Shown here: positions 1-5,694 of the stretch, in pieces | Numbering within the stretch: the first letter of the stretch is position 1 | How the letters are laid out: each line of letters opens with the position of its first letter | From: Verrucomicrobiota bacterium | GTDB taxonomy: Bacteria; Verrucomicrobiota; Verrucomicrobiia; Opitutales; Seribacteraceae | Length of the DNA stretch: 5,694 nt | Direction: 5' to 3' | Assembly: GCA_030830145.1 (NCBI GenBank) | Contig: JAURNO010000106.1 | Coordinates: 1-5,694, forward strand | Notes under the pieces: model-generated | Database searches by the model: none | Told to the model about the DNA's origin: nothing | What the model saw: only the letters and a program-made list of their open reading frames with translations | Translations under genes and position numbers: made by a program

Positions 1-18
1 AACGGCTCGGTTTCGATT

Positions 19-804
19 CTACTTGGATTGATCGATTATCCAAACGTTCTTGAAACGCACATCTTGGCCATGTTCCTGAAGTTTGAGCCCGCCGGGAGCG
101 GAAGTAACCTTGATTCCGCCGTTGGCGTGCTTGATCTCGGCGTTGTCATGGACCTTGATTCCGTTCCACCAAACCGTGGCCCGTGCATTCCCGACTTTTT
201 TGTCACCGTCCCATTTCGCATCCTTGATTACGAAGTGAAACGCATGCCATTGCCCATTCGGTCTCCAGGCATTGCGGTCAGGTACGCGATCCATGCAGAA
301 AGCCGCAATCCCATGTCCCCCGATTTTCCAATTATACGGATCCTGAATGTTTTTTCCCTTGGGTGACTCAATTTGAATTTCATAACGGTTCTGCATGTAG
401 ACCCCGCTATTGGAGTACCCGTCGGGCTTTCCATCCCCCCGGGCTCCCATCATTACAAAATCCACATGACCTTCATAATCGGTATACTTTTTCTTGGTTA
501 CCAAATCGTGCGTACCCCATCTTTTTCCCCCATCGGACATCAGGGTCTTTCCCTTGCCGTTTGGGTTGTCCATAATCTTCCAGGTGATCTCCATATCCTT
601 CTTGGGCCACATTTCCCAATTTTTACGGACCGAATCCATCGTGCCGTCGAAAAGAACTTCGGCTCCCTTTGGCGCTTTCAGTCCGACGTCCTTGCTCTTG
701 TCGTATCCTTTTTGTTCTTCGGGTTTTTTGCCTGCGTGAAGAACCCCTGCCAGGGCAAGAAGGGCGATCGAACAAATTTTAAAACGAGGTGATAATGTTA
801 TCAT
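19..804 (-). CDS. Secreted DUF1080 (3-keto-disaccharide hydrolase-like) protein
   Basis: This 261-residue protein matches the DUF1080 / 3-keto-disaccharide hydrolase family (PF06439), which has a concanavalin-like beta-sandwich fold and is thought to bind or cleave (keto-)glycosides. Residues 1-24 form a signal peptide: basic R7/K9, a hydrophobic core IALLALAGVL and probable cleavage after LHA24, so the product should be exported. A short charged linker (25-48) leads into the domain, which opens with EVLFDG (49-54). Family landmarks follow: YTDYEGHVDF (107-116), NSGVYM (132-137), RYEIQIES (140-147), NGQWHAFHFVIKD (183-195), VWWNGIKVHDN (211-221) and the C-terminal LKLQEHGQDVRFKNVWI (240-256). 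Length is normal for a single-domain member. The ATG start has no Shine-Dalgarno sequence but is the only start that keeps the whole signal peptide. It lies 24 bases after the ThuA-like gene and is probably the third gene of that operon. Family assignment is firm; enzymatic activity and substrate are inferred. Confidence 0.93.
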   Translation of the reverse strand: MITLSPRFKICSIALLALAGVLHAGKKPEEQKGYDKSKDVGLKAPKGAEVLFDGTMDSVRKNWEMWPKKDMEITWKIMDNPNGKGKTLMSDGGKRWGTHDLVTKKKYTDYEGHVDFVMMGARGDGKPDGYSNSGVYMQNRYEIQIESPKGKNIQDPYNWKIGGHGIAAFCMDRVPDRNAWRPNGQWHAFHFVIKDAKWDGDKKVGNARATVWWNGIKVHDNAEIKHANGGIKVTSAPGGLKLQEHGQDVRFKNVWIIDQSK

Positions 805-828
805 GATTTGTAGTTTTGGTTATTAGTT

Positions 829-1806
829 TTACTCAGTAATTAAGCGATCCGAGGCATCGTCCGCAACAAGATCCCCAAGAACATATTGAATTCCTCGAAG
901 GTAATGCTCGACGATCATGGGGTTCCAATAGGCAGATTCATTGTGTCCGAATGTGGCATAAAAAACCCGTCCTTTCCCCACTTTTTTACACCAGGAGGTT
1001 GGATATTCACGTTCCAAATTGAGGGGAACATTGGCGGGTTTGGGTTCACCGGGCTTACGTTCGACTTCAGGAGGCACGGTTTTGATTTTACCGTTGTTGT
1101 TATGCGTGTTTTTTCTCGCTGAGAGATCGATGCAGGTCAAGGTGCGGAAGCATCCTTTTCTGTAGGGGTGGATCTGACGATAGAGTTCGTCGTTGATATC
1201 AAATCCCTCTCCGTGAAAACACTGGTTGAGGACATGTCTGGGATCATAGTTTCGTACCCGCCAAGTACCGGTTTTCCCCCATGGATGACCGCCAAAGGCG
1301 CCACCCCAAAGTTCCGAATATTCCGGCCACCACTTTTTCCCTCCATCGGTGGCGGCATGGCATCCGAACAGGCCGCCGCCTTCATATACGAAGTTGATAA
1401 AGGCCTTGCGGTTTTCGCCCTTGAAGCCGCCATGCAAGCTGGTGGCATTCAAGACCGCAATCGCATCAAATTGCTTGAGGTACTCGGAAGTCCATTTTGT
1501 ACCATCGTTGTTGATCGTAAGTTCGAATGCACCCGTTTTCCTTTCGATCAGTTTGAGCATCTCTTCACCGATCAAACGGGAGTTGTGCTTAAACCCGTGG
1601 CTGAGGCTATACACCAACAGTTTCCGATCTTTCTTGGGTTTAGCCGGCAGTTCGGTTGGGATAGCGGATTCCACTTTTTTCAACTCTTCTGCCGTAGGAG
1701 ATACCCAGCCCCCTTTGGGAGCACTGGTGTCACGTTTCGGTTCCTGCCCCTGCATAAGCGTAGCGAGGGGAAAGAACAGCAAAAGGAATAGAAGACTTGC
1801 TTTCAT
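829..1806 (-). CDS. Secreted ThuA-like domain protein
   Basis: This 325-residue protein matches the ThuA-like family (PF06283), which has a class I glutamine amidotransferase-like fold. The family is named for ThuA of the rhizobial trehalose-utilisation operon, where ThuA and ThuB act through 3-keto derivatives of disaccharides. Residues 1-20 form a signal peptide (K2, then LLFLLLFFPLATLM, with probable cleavage near QGQ, 19-21), so export is likely. After a Pro/Lys-rich linker the fold starts at KLLVYSLSHGFKHNS (62-76), with the family SHGF(K/R)H motif. Further landmarks are FDAIAVLNAT (113-122), GGGLFGCHAATD (143-154), with C149 in the position of the fold's nucleophile elbow, GGAFGGHPW (168-176), DELY (206-209) and GKGRVFYATFGHNESAYWNP (277-296). 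The ATG is 6 bases after the stop of the cytochrome gene, so translational coupling is likely; no Shine-Dalgarno is visible. The family is clear; the reaction is not established for secreted members. Confidence 0.93.
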   Translation of the reverse strand: MKASLLFLLLFFPLATLMQGQEPKRDTSAPKGGWVSPTAEELKKVESAIPTELPAKPKKDRKLLVYSLSHGFKHNSRLIGEEMLKLIERKTGAFELTINNDGTKWTSEYLKQFDAIAVLNATSLHGGFKGENRKAFINFVYEGGGLFGCHAATDGGKKWWPEYSELWGGAFGGHPWGKTGTWRVRNYDPRHVLNQCFHGEGFDINDELYRQIHPYRKGCFRTLTCIDLSARKNTHNNNGKIKTVPPEVERKPGEPKPANVPLNLEREYPTSWCKKVGKGRVFYATFGHNESAYWNPMIVEHYLRGIQYVLGDLVADDASDRLITE

Positions 1807-1812
1807 TAAGTC

Positions 1813-4452
1813 TTATTTCTTTTTGGATTCAGGCATATTCAATTCGGCTAAAGTAAAAGCGGTCGTGCGACGCTTGTTCCATCCACGCACTTTTTCGATT
1901 TCGTTGGGCTTTACAGGGCCTCCGCTGTTACCCCAAGACCTCCGCACATAAGTCATCACCGATGCGATCCATTCGTTATCGTAACTTTCCATCGGTGCCA
2001 TTACACCACCGTAGGTAACCCCATCAATTGGGCCAGTCATTCCCTTCAACATGATCTCGGCAAAATAACGATTGTTTCTGTCGTTCACCCTGGGAGAGCC
2101 CGCCAGAGTGGGTGCCATCATCATGTTGTCCTGAGGTTCCGGCATTCTCATTCCCTGTCCCTCAGGTCCATGACAAGCGGCGCAAAGCCCTCGGTAAATC
2201 TCCCTACCTTTGTTGAAACGCGCAAGCTCCGATTCCGTTAAAGGTGGCAAGGCCTTCTGCAACTTGAACTTCGGATCGCCTGGCCAGGTAATGTGGTCAT
2301 AAATAATCGCCAGGCTGAATTCCGGAACGCCGTCTTCTTCCATTTTGGTCAAACCTGCCGGTTTGCTTTTGAAACGAATCAAATCACCGGGGATGTACTT
2401 GTCCGCTTTGCTACCAAGTCGCAATCCCTCGAGTACGGCATCCCGAAAATCGGGTTTGGATTGCGCGGTAAAGTCGACCAGGGCCGTCAATGACTCCTGA
2501 TCAGCTAGGGCAAAAGAGGCAAAGCCAAGGTGTTGAGGAAGGGAATGATTTTTATGCTGAAAACGCTGATCCTTGCTAAGAAGTTCAAGTGCAGGAAGGT
2601 ATTCGGCAGGATTCAGAGCCACGATGAATGCTTTGGCGATGATGTCCGAGCCGATAAATTTTCCCGCGGCTTCCTTCACTCTTTCCATGTGTCCCGATCG
2701 AAGCGAAAATGATTTCGTTTGCTTTTGATAAAAGCTCAGGGATAACAAGCGTTGAGCGGAGATCTCAAGGTCATCATCTGGCAAAGGCTTGGAAACCGCA
2801 TTAAGCAGGATCTGGGAACCCTGATTTTCAAGCATCCATTCGCCAGAAACACGCAAGGCTGCCAACCGCACGTCCATATTCTTGTCGGAGATCGCATTCA
2901 CCACCAACGACTCATCCCACACACCCATTCCATCCAAGCTCCAAAGAGCGTGAGCGCGAGCCAATCCACTTTCCCCATTCATCACGGCATTCTTTAGAAG
3001 CGGGATCGCTTTGGCTTCCTTGCGCAAAACCAACAGCTTTTGGGCTTCATCCCGCCACCAGCCATTCGGATGGCCCAGAGCTTCAACCAATTCCTTTGGG
3101 CCGGAATTACCGAAACGTGGCAACGGACCTGGGGTTATCCCTTCTCGGACCAGGCGATAAATGCGGCCTTTGCCAACGTTCTTTTCAAGTCCGCGACGCA
3201 GAATTTCCGAACGAAGGTAACTGCCCGACCTTGTCCAATTGCCATGTTGGATGATACCTCGATACATATCTATAAAGTGTAGGGTCCCGTCCGGAGCGGT
3301 GTAAGCATTCACCGGGCGGAAATTGGCGTCCGTGGAGGCAATGAATTCCAACTGTTGTTTTTCCAACCGGTTATGCAGAGTGATCAACCCTTCGTCGTAT
3401 TCGACATCCGAGCAACGAATCATGCGTCCAACGGGTTCGCAAACCCAATAGGTACCCTTCATGTCATCCCCCAGTCGATCACCCCTGAAGACGGTCTGGC
3501 CGCAAGCACCTGTAAAACGTTGAAGGGATCGATCGTCCGCTCGTCCCAATCCGCGACCACCTTGCAAATCAGGTGTTCCCTGTATCGGCCAGGTGGTCCC
3601 ATAACCTTCTCCCAATCTGACCCGTTCAAAAAGATTTCGGTATTTGTTCGAAAGCGAAAGGTCGCCGAGATATTTGCCGGGGAAAACAGTCGCCAAGCCC
3701 GGTTGACTATTTTTGGTTGCGATGCTTTCCCCCCGGTCATTCGTCGTTTGTCCCCACTGTCCGGAAAAGACTGATCTTCGCTCTTCCATCTTCTGATCAC
3801 GATATCGGAAGATGGATGCACTCTTGGTGTTGTAGATCCAGTTGTCCATGGTCCACTGCAAGCCATTGATCTTGTGTTCCACATTACCGGAATCCCGCTT
3901 ACTGAAATTTTCGTAAATGCTGACTTTGGTATCGGCCTTTCCATCGCCATTGGTATCTTCGCACAACCAAAGATAAGGCGGCTCGCCAATCAAAACCTTG
4001 TTATCCAGAGTCAGGATGGCACGAGGCAGAACGAGGTTGTCAAGATAGGTGGTGGCTTTGTCCATACGGCCATCGCCATCAAGGTCGATCAATTTCACCA
4101 CCCGACTGACCGGTTCCAGCTCACCGCCCATGTCAATGTCCTGCATGTAACTACGCATTTCGGCGACATAGAGTTCCCCGTTTGGTCCCCAGGCCATGCA
4201 GACAGGTTCTTCGATCATGGGTTCAGCAGCAACTAGCTCCAATTTAAAGCCATCGGGTACCCGAATCGTGGACAGGGAATCCTCGGGAGAAAAGGTGGAG
4301 GAGGATGGATCGGGATTTATTTTAATTTCCGAACGATCCTGTGCAAAACCGGGAAGAGATGAAAAGAGAATCGCTTGGGCAAATACAATGCAGGCAAGAA
4401 TCGACCGGAAAGCAAATGACAGGGTTATTATCACTGTATTACCAAATATCAA
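1813..4452 (-). CDS. Secreted PVC-type propeller/HEAT/cytochrome c protein (putative sugar dehydrogenase)
   Basis: This large exported protein has three parts. A hydrophobic N-terminus with R16 and a core SILACIVFAQAILF, probably cleaved after GFA37, acts as signal peptide. Residues ~60-435 match the Pirellula/Verrucomicrobium-type 'putative membrane-bound dehydrogenase' beta-propeller (TIGR02604-like): VPDGFKLELVAAEP (65-78), MAWGPNGELYVAEM (86-99), two acidic DxDGDG-type loops (DLDGDGRMD 123-131, DTNGDGKAD 166-174) and IDMYRGIIQHG (394-404). Residues ~450-690 are helical and HEAT-like. Residues ~740-840 form a mono-heme cytochrome c: CAACH (C757, C760, H761), then LKGMTGPI (802-809), with M818 in GGVMAP as likely distal ligand, and VMTYVRRSWGN (832-842). 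At 879 residues it is typical for this architecture. The likely role is periplasmic oxidation with electrons passed to the heme; the substrate is unknown. Start is uncertain: the frame opens at TTG, immediately after an in-frame ATG-TAG, and GTG at 4434 (V7) is an alternative. It leads the operon with the ThuA-like and DUF1080 genes. Confidence 0.92.
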   Translation of the reverse strand: MIFGNTVIITLSFAFRSILACIVFAQAILFSSLPGFAQDRSEIKINPDPSSSTFSPEDSLSTIRVPDGFKLELVAAEPMIEEPVCMAWGPNGELYVAEMRSYMQDIDMGGELEPVSRVVKLIDLDGDGRMDKATTYLDNLVLPRAILTLDNKVLIGEPPYLWLCEDTNGDGKADTKVSIYENFSKRDSGNVEHKINGLQWTMDNWIYNTKSASIFRYRDQKMEERRSVFSGQWGQTTNDRGESIATKNSQPGLATVFPGKYLGDLSLSNKYRNLFERVRLGEGYGTTWPIQGTPDLQGGRGLGRADDRSLQRFTGACGQTVFRGDRLGDDMKGTYWVCEPVGRMIRCSDVEYDEGLITLHNRLEKQQLEFIASTDANFRPVNAYTAPDGTLHFIDMYRGIIQHGNWTRSGSYLRSEILRRGLEKNVGKGRIYRLVREGITPGPLPRFGNSGPKELVEALGHPNGWWRDEAQKLLVLRKEAKAIPLLKNAVMNGESGLARAHALWSLDGMGVWDESLVVNAISDKNMDVRLAALRVSGEWMLENQGSQILLNAVSKPLPDDDLEISAQRLLSLSFYQKQTKSFSLRSGHMERVKEAAGKFIGSDIIAKAFIVALNPAEYLPALELLSKDQRFQHKNHSLPQHLGFASFALADQESLTALVDFTAQSKPDFRDAVLEGLRLGSKADKYIPGDLIRFKSKPAGLTKMEEDGVPEFSLAIIYDHITWPGDPKFKLQKALPPLTESELARFNKGREIYRGLCAACHGPEGQGMRMPEPQDNMMMAPTLAGSPRVNDRNNRYFAEIMLKGMTGPIDGVTYGGVMAPMESYDNEWIASVMTYVRRSWGNSGGPVKPNEIEKVRGWNKRRTTAFTLAELNMPESKKK

Positions 4453-4470
4453 CTACATACTGAATATCAA
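4445..4470. repeat. Short direct repeat AATATCAA at the cytochrome gene start
   Basis: AATATCAA occurs at 4445-4452 and again at 4463-4470, with an 18-base period (TTGATATT twice on the coding strand). The downstream copy contains the TTG start codon. The spacing is near two helical turns, so a regulator site is conceivable, but two 8-base copies in an AT-rich stretch may be coincidence. Confidence 0.3.
4450..4458 (-). other. ATG-TAG-TTG: start codon followed directly by stop, in frame with the cytochrome gene
   Basis: Reading the minus strand, ATG (4458-4456), TAG (4455-4453) and TTG (4452-4450) are consecutive codons in the frame of the propeller/cytochrome gene. The ATG would be the natural start but is closed at codon 2. 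The open frame can begin only at TTG or at GTG (4434); the next in-frame ATG is M80, well past the signal peptide. This could be a nonsense mutation in codon 2, a sequencing or assembly error, a start-stop regulatory element, or chance. The codons are certain; the meaning is not. Confidence 0.55.
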
Positions 4471-4523
4471 ATAAAAGATGGATCCCTTGGAAAATAAATA
4501 CAGACGAGATTGATCGATATAGA
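4453..4523 (-). promoter_or_regulatory. AT-rich intergenic region, probable promoter of the three-gene operon
   Basis: This is the only intergenic gap here longer than 24 bases. It separates the dehydratase stop from the cytochrome gene, and is about one third G+C, lower than the genes on either side. It is the natural place for the promoter or 5' leader of the downstream trio. On the minus strand it contains TATTTATTTT and TTTTATTTGATATT tracts, but I cannot match a convincing -35/-10 pair, so no promoter boxes are assigned. No strong terminator hairpin is visible either, so read-through from the dehydratase remains possible. Confidence 0.4.
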
Positions 4524-5694
4524 TCACCATCGGGGAAGTTTTCTTTCCCAATTCGGGTCGACATGCTTTCGCATCTCCTCCGTGTCGTCCCGCTTCCGAT
4601 AGGGGCATTTGTCGTATCGTTCTTTGCCCCGGGCCAACTGATCATAATCCAGTTCCACCCCCAATCCCGGACGGTTGGAAATTTCCACACCACCTTCCAC
4701 GATCGGCACGCGGCCTCCGAGAACCACTTCGTCCTCCTCGCTCTGCCAGGGGTAATGGGTATCGCAGGCATAAGTCAGGTGCGGTGTGGCGGCCGCCACA
4801 TGGGCCATCCCCATAAGGGAAACCCCGAGGTGGTTGTTGGAATGCATGGACATTCCCATGCCAAAGGTCTTGCACAAGTTGGCGAGCATTTGTACCTGAC
4901 GCATCCCTCCCCAATAATGATGATCGCACAGAATGATCTGGACGGCATCCTTGGACACGGACTCCGGGATATCCCCGAAACAGGTGACCGCCACGTTACT
5001 GGCGAGTGGCGTTTCGATCCCCTCGGCAAGCAGACGGCGGCGGACTTCGGCCATTCCGTCAATGCTGGCCGTCGGGTCCTCCAAATACCCTCCCCTTCCC
5101 AATTCCTCGGCCAATTCCCGCCCAACGCGTACCGAGGTATCGACCGTCCAGGCGGAGTTCGGGTCAATACGCAAGGGGACCTCCGGCCCAAGTTCGCGGT
5201 ACAGTCCCTTCACTGTCTCGATTTCCTCCTCGGGAGGCAAAACGCCCGCCTTGAACTTGATCGATCCGAATCCGTACTCCTCCCGCATCTTCACCACTTG
5301 CCCGACGAGGGTATCGGGCGTGAGGCACTCTCCGTACTTGTCCGGTCGGGCGTCGTCCCCCTCGCCACCCCCACCTGCATGCTTGTAAAAAGGATAAGCG
5401 GAGAAGGGAACTTTGTCCCTCACCCGGCCTCCGATCAGGTCGCAAACCGGAACTCCGACTGATTTCCCGATCAGGTCGAGGCAACCCACCTCGACCGCGG
5501 CATAGGTTCTGGATGTCGCATCAAGAGGGTTTTCTCCCGGAACGAGGTAGGTCTGGGACGCATCGCCTCCGTATTCCCGACCTTGCACCAAAGACGCCAG
5601 GGTTCCGGTCAAACGGTACGGATCGGCTCCGATGATCTGATCTCGGATCTCCTCAAGGGCCTTCATGGGTTCTTCCCCACCATAGGTCTCGCTC
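4524..5694 (-). CDS. Glucarate dehydratase-like enolase-superfamily enzyme (5' end outside window)
   Basis: This is a mandelate racemase / glucarate dehydratase-type member of the enolase superfamily, which removes water from sugar acids by metal-assisted proton abstraction alpha to a carboxylate. Numbering from the first visible Met (5666), all expected catalytic elements are present: K137-F-K139 (KxK), metal ligands D168 (IDPNSAW), E196 (YLEDP) and N224 (ASN), and the H275/D248 dyad in MHSNNH and CDHHYW. The tail DTHYPWQ (302-308) and RPGLGVELD (332-340) also match E. coli glucarate dehydratase. The frame stays open upstream of that Met (SETYGGEEP), and this resembles the conserved GE-x-x-GGE stretch of the N-terminal domain. 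The Met is therefore internal and about 50 residues are missing; 389 are visible against a family length of about 440. No signal peptide can be assessed. Third codon positions are far more G/C-rich than in the next gene. Glucarate is the best substrate guess, but HHYW replaces PHFW, so another aldarate or aldonate is possible. Confidence 0.92.
   Translation of the reverse strand, partial: SETYGGEEPMKALEEIRDQIIGADPYRLTGTLASLVQGREYGGDASQTYLVPGENPLDATSRTYAAVEVGCLDLIGKSVGVPVCDLIGGRVRDKVPFSAYPFYKHAGGGGEGDDARPDKYGECLTPDTLVGQVVKMREEYGFGSIKFKAGVLPPEEEIETVKGLYRELGPEVPLRIDPNSAWTVDTSVRVGRELAEELGRGGYLEDPTASIDGMAEVRRRLLAEGIETPLASNVAVTCFGDIPESVSKDAVQIILCDHHYWGGMRQVQMLANLCKTFGMGMSMHSNNHLGVSLMGMAHVAAATPHLTYACDTHYPWQSEEDEVVLGGRVPIVEGGVEISNRPGLGVELDYDQLARGKERYDKCPYRKRDDTEEMRKHVDPNWERKLPRW

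Noticed and set aside
1168..1951. Two overlapping plus-strand open frames of about 200 codons opposite the ThuA-like gene
   Set aside because: They are antisense to a clear conserved protein and to each other, have no recognisable domains, and look like chance open frames.
3459..3989. A 176-codon open frame in another minus-strand frame within the propeller domain
   Set aside because: It overlaps fully conserved propeller sequence and shows no protein-family features, so it is a frame shadow.
26..4518. The 11-base word GATTGATCGAT at both 26-36 and 4508-4518, possibly flanking the three-gene block
   Set aside because: In a window of this size a few 11-base matches are expected by chance, and the left copy is coding sequence at the end of the DUF1080 gene, so it is not evidence for an integration boundary.
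4511..4526. Inverted repeat TGATCGATATAGATCA at the dehydratase stop, as a possible terminator
   Set aside because: The stem is only 5 base pairs and A/T-rich, the loop is 6 bases and it overlaps the stop codon. The T-rich tract begins more than ten bases later, too weak for an intrinsic terminator.
4563..5462. A 299-codon open frame on the plus strand opposite the dehydratase
   Set aside because: It lies antisense within a gene with intact catalytic motifs. The G/C-rich codon bias of that gene leaves the opposite strand open, and its translation resembles no family I recognise.
5664..5666. The ATG at 5666 as the true start of the dehydratase
   Set aside because: The frame remains open to the window edge, and the upstream residues SETYGGEEP match conserved N-terminal domain sequence of the family, so this Met is internal.

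Overview
The window carries four protein-coding genes, all on the minus strand and tightly packed. There are no RNA genes, mobile elements or CRISPR arrays, and no gene-free stretch longer than about 70 bases. The gene families point to a member of the PVC superphylum, most likely Verrucomicrobiota or Planctomycetota. The main reason is the large secreted protein that joins a Pirellula/Verrucomicrobium-type 'membrane-bound dehydrogenase' propeller, HEAT-like helices and a C-terminal CxxCH cytochrome. It sits beside ThuA-like and DUF1080 proteins, a neighbourhood common in those phyla. No gene start has a visible Shine-Dalgarno sequence, which is compatible with that group but would also fit Bacteroidota. 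The assignment is inference from gene content.

Layout in the direction of transcription (right to left). At the right edge (4524-5694) is a glucarate dehydratase-like enolase-superfamily enzyme. Its reading frame runs off the window, so roughly its first 50 residues are missing. A 71-base AT-rich gap (4453-4523) follows. Then come three genes that look like one operon: the propeller/HEAT/cytochrome c protein (1813-4452), a ThuA-like protein (829-1806, 6 bases downstream) and a DUF1080 / 3-keto-disaccharide hydrolase-like protein (19-804, 24 bases downstream). All three begin with an apparent export signal, whereas the visible part of the dehydratase looks like an ordinary soluble enzyme.

How they may work together (inference): ThuA and DUF1080 families are both linked to 3-keto-sugar metabolism. 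The cytochrome-bearing propeller protein is a plausible periplasmic sugar oxidase that hands electrons to its own heme. The trio could therefore be an extracytoplasmic pathway that oxidises a glycoside and then cleaves the keto-glycoside. The dehydratase acts on sugar diacids and would fit a neighbouring sugar-acid catabolic unit, but its base composition differs clearly from the trio and it may belong to a separate transcription unit.

The most unusual local detail is at the start of the cytochrome gene. An ATG is followed at once by an in-frame TAG and then by the TTG where the open frame begins, so the gene has no usable ATG start in this sequence.
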